The notes below the pieces were generated by a model. That model worked only from the letters and a program-made list of their open reading frames with translations. It was not told the DNA's origin and searched no databases. The position numbers and the translations under genes were made by a program. A stretch of DNA of 64,000 bases from Hippopus hippopus (Eukaryota > Mollusca > Bivalvia > Cardiida > Cardiidae): the NCBI GenBank assembly GCA_946811185.2, contig OX328096.1, positions 52,590,252 to 52,654,251 of the forward strand. Direction: 5' to 3'. Below, in pieces: positions 1-11,400 of this stretch. The stretch's first letter is position 1, and every line of letters begins with the position of its first letter.

Positions 1-49
1 ACGCAGGTAAGCGGTAGATACGTTTCAACATCGTCGGTGTTTCATCATA

Positions 50-271
50 TAACCCTTTACCAGACGACAAAATTTTAGCCTTGTCCAAATTGAAAGCATC
101 TGCAGACGACAATTTCATTGTGGCTCAAATGGTGCAATTTTTCTTTGATTGGGAAGAAAACATTGTGGGAAAGGAGAAAATGCTGGTTACAGCATTTTCT
201 CCTTTTCCCACAATGTTTTCAAAAGGCTTCTTTCCCAGGGTCGTTAAAAGTCGGTATTGTGCGGTAAAGGG
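50..271. mobile_element. Family B MITE
   Basis: AACCCTTTACCAGACGACAA to GTGCGGTAAAGGG; hairpin GGGAAAGGAGAAAATGCTG and its complement at 152-214, one base lost at the tip. Confidence 0.8.
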
Positions 272-474
272 CTCCTAACCTACTAGATAAATTGAATAAA
301 ACTTTCAAGCGGATAGTAAAAAACCCAAATACTGTTATTTCAAAGTTATTCTGAGAGGGGGGTAATATCTCCTTACCGGACAGTGTAGATCCAAGATCAG
401 ACTGTGCAGTCTGATCTTGTTCTACACTGTCCGCAAAAGGTCCTTCAGTCGCGCTTAGCAGTCTAATGGTTAAA
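272..474. mobile_element. Family E MITE
   Basis: Runs from CTCCTAACCTACTAG to GCAGTCTAATGGTTAA. Central hairpin arms GGACAGTGTAGATCCAAGAT and CTTGTTCTACACTGTCC around AGACTGTGCAGTCT. Confidence 0.7.
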
Positions 475-617
475 AATTGTTATGGTCGATCTGTAAAATA
501 GTCCAGTTGTTTGTGCAAAACGTCAATTGTCGTTCTGAGCCAGACCTTACATGTTTTTGCTGCACCATGCATAACTCCTTTCATCGAAATCCCGAATTTT
601 GATTAACTTAGAGATTA

Positions 618-799
618 AGGCTCTAGAAAACTTTGTGGAAAAAGGAAAAAATGCTGGTAACTAGTATTTTCTCCTTTTCCCACAATTTTCTCTACCCTTC
701 CAAAAGCAAATTGCACTATTTGAGCCGTATTTGATTTCTCGTCTGCAAATGCTTTCAATTTGGACAAATCTAAAATTTTGTCGTTTTGCAAAGAGTTAA
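618..799. mobile_element. Family B MITE, left end lost
   Basis: Hairpin at about 630-694 and right end GCAAAGAGTTAA. Confidence 0.7.
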
Positions 800-1096
800 T
801 CAATGCCCTAAATAGAAAAAAATTTAAAACTGCGCTGCCATTCATGTGGGATCCATTCAGGCGGTCCATTTTGTATATTGCCATGAGATCTGTAAAAGGT
901 ATTCTGCCTCAGTTCATTGATAGTACTGATACATAACAGCAATCTGAAATTTTAGCATGTTTAAAAAACAAACGAAATACAGTGATACTGTTGTTGTGAA
1001 GAACCACAAAAAACAACCACAAAGACTTTTATTCTGAAAAGGAAAAATAGAGTTACAAATAGTCTGTGCGATTTAAACAAATGTAGTATTATAACT

Positions 1097-1621
1097 CAGT
1101 CATGCTCTGTGAAAGGGGAGTTTAATGCATCTGCATAAAGTATTGATTCGGGTCAGCCTGTGCAGTCTGCGCAGGCTGACTCAGGTTGAAACGTTTTGCT
1201 TTGTTAAATTTCCTGCATGTCCAAGGACCATTCTGCTTCATGATTCAATCGGTTCTTAAATAAAATCGGTTTTACGAATACATAAGAGCCGTGCTCTGTG
1301 AAAAGGGGGCTTAATGCATCTGCGAAAAGTATCGACCCAGGTCAGCCTGCGCAGTCCGCGCAGGCTGACCTGGGCCGAAACTTTTCGCTATGGGTCAATT
1401 TTCTGTATGTCCAAGGACCAGTCTACCTCATGAATAAGTCAGTTGTTAAAAAAAGTGGCTATTATGGATCCGTAAGTATGTGATGGTTTGCTTGGTATGA
1501 TGGATTACGGAGATGCATTAAGCCCCCTTTTGCCAGAGCATGGCTCATAATTATGTGATGACTTGCTTAGTATGACGTATCACGGAGATGCAGCAAATCC
1601 TCTTTAGCCAGAGCATGGCTC
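1097..1621. mobile_element. Family A MITE A1, split by A2
   Basis: The left part 1097-1285 has the TGCTCTGTGAAAGGGG end and the hairpin GTCAGCCTGTGCAG...; the right part 1547-1621 ends GCCAGAGCATGGCTC. Copy A2 lies between. The right end is 14 bases from the cadherin exon. Confidence 0.75.
1286..1546. mobile_element. Family A MITE A2 (full length, nested in A1)
   Basis: Inverted ends GAGCCGTGCTCTGTG / CCAGAGCATGGCTC with TTAATGCATCT inside each end; central palindrome CAGGTCAGCCTGCGCAG-TCC-GCGCAGGCTGACCTG. Flanked by ATAA on both sides (4 bp duplication). Confidence 0.85.
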
Positions 1622-1635
1622 TTATTTATTCGCAG

Positions 1636-1847
1636 ATTCTGGTGACAACGCTCTTCTGCACTACTCCTGGACCACCACAGGCACGGGGAGCACCTATTTT
1701 ATCTTAAACCCCAGCGGTTCGATCTTGTTAGTAAAGGATCCGAGTACTACAGTTAACTATGGGGATAGATTTAGGTTTCTGGTTACAGTCCGGGATAACG
1801 GCACTCCAGCTTTATCAGGGACGACCACTGTAGATCTTATATATCGG
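1636..1847 (+). CDS. Cadherin gene, penultimate exon (EC repeat)
   Basis: Acceptor TTATTTATTCGCAG ends at 1635 and donor GTAACT starts at 1848. The length of 212 nt is two bases plus 70 codons, so the preceding exon must end one base into a codon (NAT: Asp or Asn). The reading frame shows the cadherin pattern DNALLHYSW ... TVRDNGTPAL. Only 14 bases separate the exon from the end of a family A MITE. Confidence 0.75.
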
Positions 1848-2654
1848 GTAACTTAAGTTGAATTGATAGTTCACTATTGTTCTACGTCTAAATTCAATCA
1901 CCAAAGCAAGGACAACAAAAACATCGAGAACAAGAGCAACAATAACTGCACCTTTATGAAGAACGGCTTTCTAAAGACATCACTTGAGATATATTTACGT
2001 AATAAAACATCATCACCAGAAAGCAGCCTAGCATGTAAATGCACCGAGCTGATAGACTGAAATTCTAGGGTTATTAATAGGTCCCAAAAGTACATCGTTA
2101 ATGGCGAGATCATATTCACTATATAAAAGGCATTTAGCCTTGTATAGACAGAAAGCAAGAATGTGCAATGTAAATAAGGCGAGGCCCGTGCCAAATACTC
2201 TCTCTCTATCTCGCTTTTTTACCTCCCTCGAAAAGACGTATTTAAATGCTTTCAAAATTGATCTGTCGAGCCGGAACTTCGGGGCTTCCCGGCCTTTTCT
2301 CGCTACGCGGCTACTTCTATCATTCTCTTCGTTATGAAAGTTATGATCACATCAAATACATCGTGTTTTCAAGCTTCCCAGACTTCGCCTGGCCGCACGC
2401 CTAATAACAATTATAAGATTAAATACATCGTGTTTTCGATTCAGGAAGTGAATGCTACTACACCTGCTCCGACGACGACAACATCTGCTGTGACCTCGCT
2501 TCCATCATCCAGTGGTAGTTCATTCTGGGACAAACCGGGAAACATTATTGTTGTTTTAATCGGATCCATTTTAGGAATATCGTTAATTGGAATAACGACG
2601 TATGCAATCCATAAATTCTGGCGCAAGAAGCGGTTGACAACTCCGTATGTATAG
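1636..2654 (+). CDS. Cadherin-repeat transmembrane protein, 3' end of gene (two exons)
   Basis: Two exons, 1636-1847 and 2445-2654, join in phase 0 and encode the last 139 or so residues of a cell-surface protein; earlier exons lie left of the window. The first exon is most of one cadherin repeat: residues near SGDNALLHYSW, then FILNPSGSILLV, then RFLVTVRDNGTPALSGTT, which is the usual order of an EC domain (D.G.NA...YS, F.I....G.I, V...D.G.P.LS). The second exon has a Thr/Ser/Pro-rich stalk, one hydrophobic membrane segment (IIVVLIGSILGISLIGITTY) and a very short basic tail ending KKRLTTPYV. There is no catenin-binding tail, so it is more like a protocadherin-type or Fat-like orphan than a classical cadherin. 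Expected role is calcium-dependent adhesion at the plasma membrane (family knowledge). The exact subfamily is not resolved. Confidence 0.75.
2445..2654 (+). CDS. Cadherin gene, last exon (stalk, membrane segment, short tail)
   Basis: Acceptor GATTCAG ends at 2444. The frame continues in phase 0 (EVNATTPAP...) to a TAG stop at 2652-2654. It has a low-complexity Thr/Ser stalk, a ~22-residue hydrophobic segment and then HKFWRKKR as a stop-transfer, followed by seven further residues. The upstream ATG at 2334 lies in the intron and is not the start. Confidence 0.75.
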   Translation, partial: EVNATTPAPTTTTSAVTSLPSSSGSSFWDKPGNIIVVLIGSILGISLIGITTYAIHKFWRKKRLTTPYV

Positions 2655-3485
2655 CCAATCTTATCATGGGCGACTGCATGTTTGAAAACACTTTAAACTC
2701 TTAAGCATCATAACGTCCGCGTGAATTGCTTTTATGTATGATGATCAGGCTGTCTAAGAAATAACAATTCCAAGGACTAATTATCCGATGTATAAGATAG
2801 TTCACCATCCTTAGTTTAGTTAAGCAGTAAGGTACATGTATATGTAGTTTTATCTTCAAGACACTTGAAACTACAGAGTGGTGCTAAATCAGAGCTACCT
2901 TCCCAAGCAAGCTACGAGTATGTTATTAATAGCGGTTTGGTTCAGAGGAATACAAGTATATCAATTGCTTCTATTGCAACTGTGTTATAATTACTACCGT
3001 GAGTATAAAAGCTGTTGAATTATTGGTAACTTTGTTTGCAAGGCCCAAATCGAAGAAAAAAGAATCTGCTTTTCACCAGGGAAAGCAATTTTTTTTACAT
3101 AGAAGTTTTCATGGTTTGGAGGCAATACAATAGAACGGAAATAATAGAAAACGTGCATTAGAGTTTCTAATAGCTTGTATGAGTTTAAAAAGCTGTTGCT
3201 AGATTATTTGTACCAAACATGAGTTATTCCAGCAAGAACTTTGAATAACTGTACACACAGATTTACGTAATCATAGTTTTCACACAATTTCTAAGTTTTG
3301 ATAAAGTAACTGCCGACTTTTACATTCACGTTTTGCATTATGTTTTTCTTATTTGTGAAACCAGGCAATGGTATCGTTTGAAGTTATTACTCAGTGCGAG
3401 TAAAAATATTATCATTTCTATGTTTCATCCTTTACAGCGACTTATCAGAAATGGAGGCGTATGTACATAACAATTATATACACTT

Positions 3486-3489
<4 letters not shown>

Positions 3490-3526
<37 letters not shown>

Positions 3527-3562
3527 TCCTCTCTCATCTCTCCTTCCTCTCTCTCTCTCTGT
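3490..3562. repeat. (CT)n microsatellite
   Basis: About 16 uninterrupted CT units then an impure CT/CTT continuation. Produces a spurious Ser/Leu frame. Confidence 0.95.
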
Positions 3563-3841
3563 CAGTCATCAGTTGCAAATTGGTTCTATTAGATTTAGTG
3601 ACGTATAATTGGTTTATTCAATGCAACTGTTGAAAAGATTAGAAATACTTTAACATAATACATGCAGCTTAGAACCGACTTCTTATTGCCTATACAAGCA
3701 CTTGGACCTGGTTCTGCACCTTTTTCGAGAATATGAATCGTCAGTCAATACATTAAACCAAAAAAGCAAATAACAAAACAAAACAAAAAATGTACACATA
3801 CTCGAGGGTCTTAAGGACCTATTACATACATGCACGTGCAT

Positions 3842-3861
3842 TCATTTATTTATTTATTTAT
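3842..3861. repeat. (TTTA)n microsatellite
   Basis: Five tandem TTTA-type units after CATGCACGTGCATTC. Confidence 0.9.
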
Positions 3862-4724
3862 TTTCTTATGGAATTTTCGAGATTTTTGTTCGATAATCAC
3901 CATTCACTACGATTTTTATGTCCATATGTTTGCCACCTCTTTTGACGACTCTTTACTTGACGACAAAATTTCTAATTTGTTCATGTGAAGGTACTACCAT
4001 TAGAATTTCGCTTAAAGGCCCGATAGAGGTCAAGATATCAAAGCAGGCGTCATAAAATTTAAATCATACCATTTAAAAGTATGGAAAATATTGTGGCGAT
4101 GACAGTTTGCTATCGTGTGATCGGGCTATGTGTTAGTCGCTGGCAGAAAAAAAGATTTTAAAATCAGGCAAAAAGTAAACAAAAGACACAGCTACCTCGC
4201 AGGATTTAACCTAGTTTTGAAATTAATTTCTCTGTGAGCGACTAACACTTGGATCGACCGTACAATGACAGATTGTCATCTTCACAATAATTTCCATACT
4301 TTTAAATGATATAATATAGATTTAGATGCATTTAAACACCCGCTTTGTTTACTTTTGGCTTTTATTGTTACTTTAAATGAAAGGATATATCTTTGTGCTG
4401 GTGGACAAATTGTTGGAAAAGGAGAAAATGCTGTAAACTAGCGTTTTCTCCACTTCCTAGTCTTTTCAAAATCTGTTTCTGCGTGGGTGTAAAAACATGG
4501 GATCGTTTGGTAAAGACTTAAGTATTACTTTACTTATACCTCACAGAGAACCAAAAGAGCAAAGGAGTTCTTTTGACTTTTGGAGAAATGGTAAGTTTCC
4601 TTTACAATTTATCAGTCACGACTTTGTCCATAATGTACGAGTATTTTGAACGAGCGTTGTTACTAAAATACACTTTCGTGTCAAAACCCGCACGAGCAAT
4701 AAACCTACAGCGTTTTTTGTCACC

Positions 4725-4952
4725 TTAACTCTTTACCAAACGACAAAATTTTAGACTGGTCTAAGTTGAAAGCACTTGCAGACGACAAAATAAACGTAAC
4801 TCAAAAATTGAAATTTATTTCCAGCAGGGTAGAAACATTGTGAGAAAAGGAGAAAATGCTGGTTACCAGCATTTTCTCCTTTTCCCACAATGTTTTCAAA
4901 AGGCTTCTATCTCAGGGTCGTAAAAACCAGGGATTGTTTGGTAAAGGTTTAA
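4725..4952. mobile_element. Family B MITE, joined to the next copy
   Basis: TTAACTCTTTACCAAACGAC to TTTGGTAAAGGTTTAA; near-perfect hairpin about 4837-4892. Shares its right TTAA-like edge with the copy at 4953. Confidence 0.8.
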
Positions 4953-5166
4953 AACCCTTCACCACACTATCTCGAATTTTAACAATCTCTAGTATGAAGC
5001 TTAATGAATACATTTTGGTTAAAGGAGAAAATGCTGGTAACCAGCATTTTCTCCTTTTTCCGTAATGTTTTTTTCCCTATCAAAGACAAATTCCTTCTCT
5101 TCAATTGTCTACAAAATGCTTTCAATTTGGATCAGTCTACATTTTTGTGGTGTGGTAATGAATTAA
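4953..5166. mobile_element. Family B MITE
   Basis: AACCCTTCACCACAC to GGTGTGGTAATGAATTAA; hairpin with arms AAAGGAGAAAATGCTGGT around 5020-5060. Confidence 0.8.
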
Positions 5167-5963
5167 ATCTATGATATCATTCACTGAGAAACTTCATTCT
5201 AAGAAATGACATATTAACGTGAAAACCTTGTCATTCCATCGTGTGAGTCAGTCCACAAGGGATAGTGGCAAGGCTGTGTTCGGTAACTCTGTCCAGGAAC
5301 GAAACCTTAGTATAAAGAAGACTACTAGGGTTATCCCTCTTTTTTACAACGATTTTTCTATGATTCTGTAAGTCAGTTTAGTTTTCGCGATGTCGGAAGG
5401 CAAGAGTGAAACGCCCAGAAATTTTTACCAATCGACAGAATTTCAGATTTATCCATTTATAAGCATTTATCTTATAAAACCGCCTCCAGCAGTGAATATT
5501 AAACCCATGACTAATTTTCGATAATACGCAAGTGTATTGTCGTTTTTTGGGTCCCGGTTCAGGTTATTTTTGTAGTTATGTGCGCGTTATTCCGGCGAAA
5601 CCAACAGCAGCACGTGCAGGAATTTGCACTACTCCGCCATTGCGCGGAAATATGACGTCATTGTTGCTAAGACGTATACGTGCGGAAAAATACTATGGTT
5701 TTCATGTTCAATAAAACAAGAAATGCAGCGAAAGTCATTTAAAGTCGAGAAAATTGTGGAAATAGTTCATTTACCCCTATCTTAAACTGTTTCATTCTAC
5801 TTTCGATGTGCATATCACGGAGCTATCTTCTTGTGCATGTACACACTTCAATCCGAACTACATCTGTAAACATGGACGCGTGAACGGTATAGAGGTTGAA
5901 GGTGATGATGCAGTGCACATGTTGTCCTTCATTCGTTTTATCTGATAAATAGAATCTCAAATT

Positions 5964-6088
5964 CGTGTTTATGTATTATCATTTTTATCAAACTCGTTGA
6001 CTAAAATGTATATGACGCTCGCCAAGGCTCGCGTCATATAAATTTAGTCAACTCGCTAGATAAAAATGATAATACATTTATAAACACT
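5964..6088. mobile_element. Palindromic element, 125 bp
   Basis: Arms GTGTTTATGTATTATCATTT and TGATAATACATTTATAAACA fold over a short centre near GACGCTCGCC/AAGGCTCGCGTC. Arms of about 60 bases match with few mismatches; no flanking duplication recognised. Confidence 0.65.
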
Positions 6089-6120
6089 CATGCTTACAAG
6101 ATCTTCTATTTACCGGCACG

Positions 6121-6275
6121 ATAAATTAAATATGGCTCAAATAGAGGAATATGTCTTCGTAAGAGAAGAAAACATGGAGCGACAAAAAAGAAAATGCTGA
6201 TAACCAGCATTTCCATTTTTAACGGTGTTTTTCTATAGCTTTTTTCTCTAGGATCACCAATTTGCTACAGGGTTT
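6121..6275. mobile_element. Family B remnant
   Basis: AAGAAAATGCTGATAACCAG hairpin remnant and GCTTTTTTCTCTAGGATC; both ends decayed. Confidence 0.4.
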
Positions 6276-6688
6276 TAAAAGTTACACCTACCCCCTCATA
6301 TTGCAAACCTTCCTGCGCCTTTCGAATATGCATTTCAGTGGTTATAGTTGATGATTTGGGAGAATACGAGTCAGCTCTAAATAATTCGCGTATGGAACCA
6401 GTAATAACCAAGGAATTACGATAGAATGATCAATTAGTTCGAAACTATTCATTGGATCAAAAACAGCAGGGTGTTTCTAGGGTACACTTGTGTCAGCTCG
6501 TGTGGATGTCAGTCCGTCTGTGGATATTTACATAGGTACTTGTGTCGCCAACTCGTCCTTCTCTTTTGCTGCCATTGCACCGAGATTTTGTGTATAAAAC
6601 ATCATTTCAGATATGGACGCTAAATTGTTTATGACCTGTGTTCTCTTTAACTTATGCGTAACGAATTTCATGTATGAATACCTGGGTC

Positions 6689-6857
6689 CGTATTTACCAA
6701 CAATGTGGTGTTCTAAATTTGAAAGTAACGCAACTCATGATTGGCTAAGCCAAACTTTGGCGGTTTAGCCAGTCATAAGTTGCTTTACTTTCAATTTTTC
6801 AAAATTCTTTACAATAAAACAAAGAATATTCTTAAGAATGGTTGGTGAATACAGATC
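6689..6857. mobile_element. MITE with central hairpin
   Basis: Outer inverted ends GTCCGTATTTACCAAC / GTTGGTGAATACAGAT, inner hairpin GAAAGTAACGCAACTCATGA with its complement, tip CCAAACTTTGG. Confidence 0.6.
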
Positions 6858-6944
6858 TTGTGTCCCATACCAAGCACCATAGTACGAAGGTCAATACTTC
6901 CTAAAATACTGTCTCCTACATAATAGTTAGTTAATAATAAATAA

Positions 6945-7213
6945 GCAGGGCTCTGGTGAGAGGAGTTTTCATGCATCTACGTGATCCATTATACCAAGCA
7001 AGTCAGCACTTAATTCTTTATCCATAAAATCAAGTTTGTCAAATTTGTCAAACAACCGACTGAATCATGAGGTAGACTGGTCCTTTGGTATGCAGAAAAA
7101 TTGCCAATAGCAAAAAGTTTTGAGCCAGGTCGACCTTCGCGGATAGTAGATGATGACCAAGGTCAATACCTTTTTTTAGATGCTCTACAGCCCCTTTTCA
7201 TACAGCATGGCTC
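6945..7213. mobile_element. Family A MITE
   Basis: Ends GGGCTCTGGTGAGAGGAG and CATACAGCATGGCTC; the central hairpin has decayed (only one arm reads well). Confidence 0.7.
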
Positions 7214-7225
7214 AAATACATAATA

Positions 7226-7494
7226 ATATGGCCCGCAACACGCGAAAAGGGGCATTCGGACATTTGCGTAAAGTGTCGTCTCGGATCAGCCTGCGCAGTC
7301 TGGGCAGACTAATCTGAAACGAAACTTTCCGTTTTCATGTTATTTTCTGTTTTGCGTAAGTTTACTGTAGCACAAAATCTAGTGTAGTCGTAAAGTGCCA
7401 TCTCAGATTAGCCTGCGCGGACTGCGCAAGCTGATCCGAGACGACACTTTACGCAAATGTCCGAATGCCTCTTTTCGCGTGTTGAAAGCCAATA
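7226..7494. mobile_element. Family C MITE
   Basis: Inverted ends ATATGGCCCGCAACACGCG and CGCGTGTTGAAAGCC, inner ends GGACATTTGCGTAAAGTGTC in both orientations, with a hairpin ATCAGCCTGCGCAG inside each half. Confidence 0.8.
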
Positions 7495-8219
7495 TTGTTT
7501 TCCTATCAATTGATTTTCAGCTTTTATGATTTAGTCTCCTGTTCATGATGATCAATTAACTATTTTTTTTTCCATCTTACAGACGACATTCAAAGTCTAG
7601 CAACAACGCTAACCAAAAATATTGGTCAGCCGAGTATAGCCGGAAGAGCACGTGGTCATCCGCCGCCTGTGGTTTGACGTCAATAGGTGAATGGTTCTGA
7701 CGAATTTCGGTTTTACATTGTCCTATTCAAAGAACACTTTAGTGACATAAATTTAGATCTTTTATCATTCATATCCTGTTTTGAACCGGTGACCATATTA
7801 TCCTAACACTTTCTATGGTCAATCCTCAAAATAGAGGGAAGATATTGATAACATCAGTTTGGGTTTTGTGTGCACACACAGCATAAAACTGCAGCTTATT
7901 TCGTAAGTTACGTTAATCAAAATTCGTGTATTACTTACTGTACTATTAAAATAATGTATGTTTCATCTAAATCTTCCATTATATTTTAAGTCACTTATAT
8001 AAAGCCATTTCAGGGTACCAAAAACTAAATTTTTCACGCCTTTGTTTTGTTCTGTTTTTTTTTCAAGAAGAAAAAAAAATGTGACCAATCTAGAAACTGG
8101 TCCCAGTGGGGATGACGGTTTTAAGACATGTGGAAATTTTAGATGGTTCAGATATCCACGCAATTTAGCATTATTTGCAATAAATGTGAGTTAAATATTC
8201 ATATTTTATCATTTACATA

Positions 8220-8225
8220 TTTATT
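8220..8225 (-). terminator. Polyadenylation signal AATAAA, second CDGSH gene
   Basis: AATAAA on the minus strand about 180 bases past the stop codon; the first canonical hexamer found downstream. Confidence 0.45.
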
Positions 8226-8401
8226 GTCAATAACAACAGACAAGCAAATAAAATCCACAACATACAATACACAGCAAAATTAGTCAAACCTAAGGATCAG
8301 AGTGAAAATCTATAGCACTACAAAGGTTGGAATTCAGCATTTTTCCCGAAAACATCGTTATACGACTGAGTATTTGATCGTTATATCATTAATACTAGAG
8401 T

Positions 8402-8497
8402 CTAACTTGCAGCAGCTTTCCTCTGTAAACACAGCGGGCCAACATTGTCACCGCTTGCTTGATTGTATTTGGTATGACTTCCATCACATAGAGGGAA
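8402..8497 (-). CDS. Second CDGSH gene, last exon
   Basis: Acceptor TTTTTTTTCCCAG ends at 8498; the frame starts FPLCDGSH and stops with TAG at 8404-8402. It was too short to stand out as an open frame. The C-terminal tail (CLQRKAAAS) is diverged from the LVLKRKE of the neighbouring CISD2. Confidence 0.87.
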   Translation of the reverse strand, partial: FPLCDGSHTKYNQASGDNVGPLCLQRKAAAS

Positions 8498-11400
8498 CTG
8501 GGAAAAAAAATGTACAACTGTAAAGCATACCCTGTTCATTTTTTCAACATCTCTTTAAAGAGGGCGAGATATTGCTGACATTTTGTGAACACATCAAAGA
8601 AAGTAGCGCTAGCTATCAGATAGGCTGCATTCTGTCGTTAAAGATAGCACAAGTCTGACAATGAAAAAGGAGATTTAATGGCATGGTTGCTCACTATGTG
8701 TAGATGTTTGGGGTAACTAACAGGCCTACAGATATATTGTGGCATGTAACAAAATCCTGTATGTACCTTTGGTGTGGGCATTAAACGGGTGTACTGTCGT
8801 TTAAAAATGCTTTCAATTTGGACAAATCAAAAACTTTGCCGTGTGCTAAAAAGATAAACGATAGCAATAATTTCCCAGGTAACATTACTAACAGAGTGCC
8901 TGATACGTCTTTAACAGGCAATAAAATTCCAGACTATACTGACAGCGTTGACCAACGACAAACTAAATGTGGCTTCAGTGACAGGACGTGTCTTTACACT
9001 GGAAGAGATAATTTACACTGGAAGAGATGATTGTGTGATACGGAGACAATATTCTCTTACCAGCATTTTCTTTGACTGACTATCTTTTCAAGCGTCTTTT
9101 ACCTCGGGATAGTAAAAACCCGCGATCATCTAGTATAGCATTAACCTGTCACCAAATCCTTACTAACCGTTCTAACAACCCTATGGAAGAAACATTTAGG
9201 GAGATTGTGGAAACTCACTTTGTGGCAACCAGCAATTCTCTCCTTTTAAAACAATGTATTCTACTCTTTCAATAATACATATCAATTTTATGATCTGCAA
9301 ATGCTATGAATTTGGACAAGTCTAAAATTTTGTCGTTTGGTGTAGTGTTAAGGTAGTACGTACCTTCTTCGACCGCCAACATCTGCAGTAAGCAACCTTA
9401 TCACCAAGGTCCTCAATGTCTATTTTATCGACCACAATTTTGCTGTCTTTCTTAATCCCTATGTTAACTTTAGATTCCTTCCTACTTATCACGATTTGAT
9501 ATGTGACGTAACCCAGCATAGCAACGCCCCCAGCCACTGGGATTATCAGCAACCATTCTTTACCTTTGAAAAATAGACATGTATGAGTTAAAAGACTTAG
9601 AAGTCACGAAAATCAAAAATTTTCGTTTTAATCGGCGTGTAACTTCAATATCTACTGGCAGATTTACACCCAATTTTAATTATGGGGTATTCCTTGTGTT
9701 GTCGAAGGAATGTGACTTCTAAAGTCAAAATCTGTTGAATCTGACGTCTATTATAGAACTTTTGAATTTATGAAACATGAAAATGTCTTTGTTTCCTTTA
9801 AATAATTTCAATATCTATAAATAGACAAAGGCTGAAATTTTTATTTTGTCAGTTGAGTTCACCAAGGCAAAATCCTTTGATATTCATTCGAGTTGCAGGA
9901 CTGCGAGTGGCGAAATCGCCATACCTTACCTGACAGGTTATAATCTTTTTTAAAAGAAAACTGATATGGCCTGCAACACACCAAAAGAGGCATTAGGACA
10001 TTTGCGTAAAGTGTCGTCTCAGATCAGCCTGCGCGGTCCGTCCAGACTAGTCCGGAACTAAATTGTCCGTTTTTATGTAATTTTCTGCTTTGCGCAAGTC
10101 TAGTGTAGGACAAAATTTAATATAGCCGTAAAGTGCCGTCTCGGATTAGCCTGCGCGGACTGCGCAGGCTGATCCGAGCCGACACTTTCCGCAAATGTCC
10201 GAATGCCCCTTTTCGCCTGTTGCAAGCCATATCAGAACAGTATCTGTAATGACTATTTTGGCATACCAGCCTATCCTCTATTACTGTCACTATTTGGCTA
10301 AAGCAGGAATCGTATAGAACTTACGATCCCTGCGACAAAAAAATATTTAAGATTTCGAAAGCATTGTAGAAATTATTTTAATCGTTTCTAAATGCAAAAT
10401 ATTTTGCTATACATTTATGACTGACTACCATTCGGGGACACTGTATCTTTAACACCACGGCCGTTTAATTTTTAAAGGAATGAACCATGGAGAGCATAAA
10501 ACAGGTCGTTTTGGTGTCTGATGTTGATCTAGGCAGTCAAAGGTTTTAAAAAAAATAATTATATATACATATATACTTGGTTGATATCCCCCTTCATTGT
10601 TCTGAAAGTAAATTTATTAATTCCTACATACTGAAGAAGCAATTCTGATAACTCACACTAGAGAACAACTTATCTAAAATAATTTAGTACAATCTTCAAT
10701 TGTAGTGTAGACCTATCGACCTTTAGCAGAGACTGGAACAACGGACGAATTGCGATAAGTAAATACCGCGGCATTTACCATGATTTGAAACTTTTAGAAA
10801 AAGAAGCAAATGCTTGGTACTCTCTATTTGTCAAACTTTTTTCCAATTCTCAGTTTCGCTCAAGAAAGTAAGTCTTAGATAACTTGCAAAAATGGCTGAG
10901 TCACAGAGCCTTAATACATGACTATCCACTCTGGACAGCCAAATTGCGGAAGGCTCGTTGCACCTTTATGTATGCGTATACATGCCTGTAGTTTATTTGA
11001 TTTGTTACTGAGACAAATTGAAAACACTCGTGCAAGAAAAACTACAACATATTTTCACAATAAGGAATGACTTTCTATTGTGCGATCCAGCTATTTAAGC
11101 AGCTTCGGTCAAATCCGGTGGTTTTCCCAACCGCGGCTATGTAGAATGGTAGATACGCCCCTACAAAGTTGTGCGAGTAAACTTTCGTCCATTTACTTTT
11201 CGAGTAAACCAGTCAACAGAAACAAATGGGGTTTTATGATCCAACTATTTCTGTCAGTGCATTTATTTTACGGAAAGCCTTTCACAGAAGGTTAACAACA
11301 GCTGACGCTAGCCTTTAAACGAAAGGGTTTCCTTTTCTTAGGGACAAGAATCCGAAAGGACGGGTCATACAATTTGTAAAAGACCCCATTTCGAAAAAAT

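Larger units (their letters stand above)
2655..8219. other. Intergenic, cadherin to second CDGSH gene
   Basis: Holds microsatellites, family B copies, the palindromes at 5964 and 6689, one family A and one family C copy. A GC-richer patch at 5515-5700 contains a 60-codon frame (AKPTAARAGICTTPPLRG) and GACGTCA but resembles no family I know. No exon could be supported. Confidence 0.5.

Noticed and set aside
9922..9935. Donor-like CAG|GTAAGG (minus) as CISD-type first exon end
   Set aside because: The preceding codons do not resemble [10 protein letters not shown] and no ATG in frame gives a sensible start.
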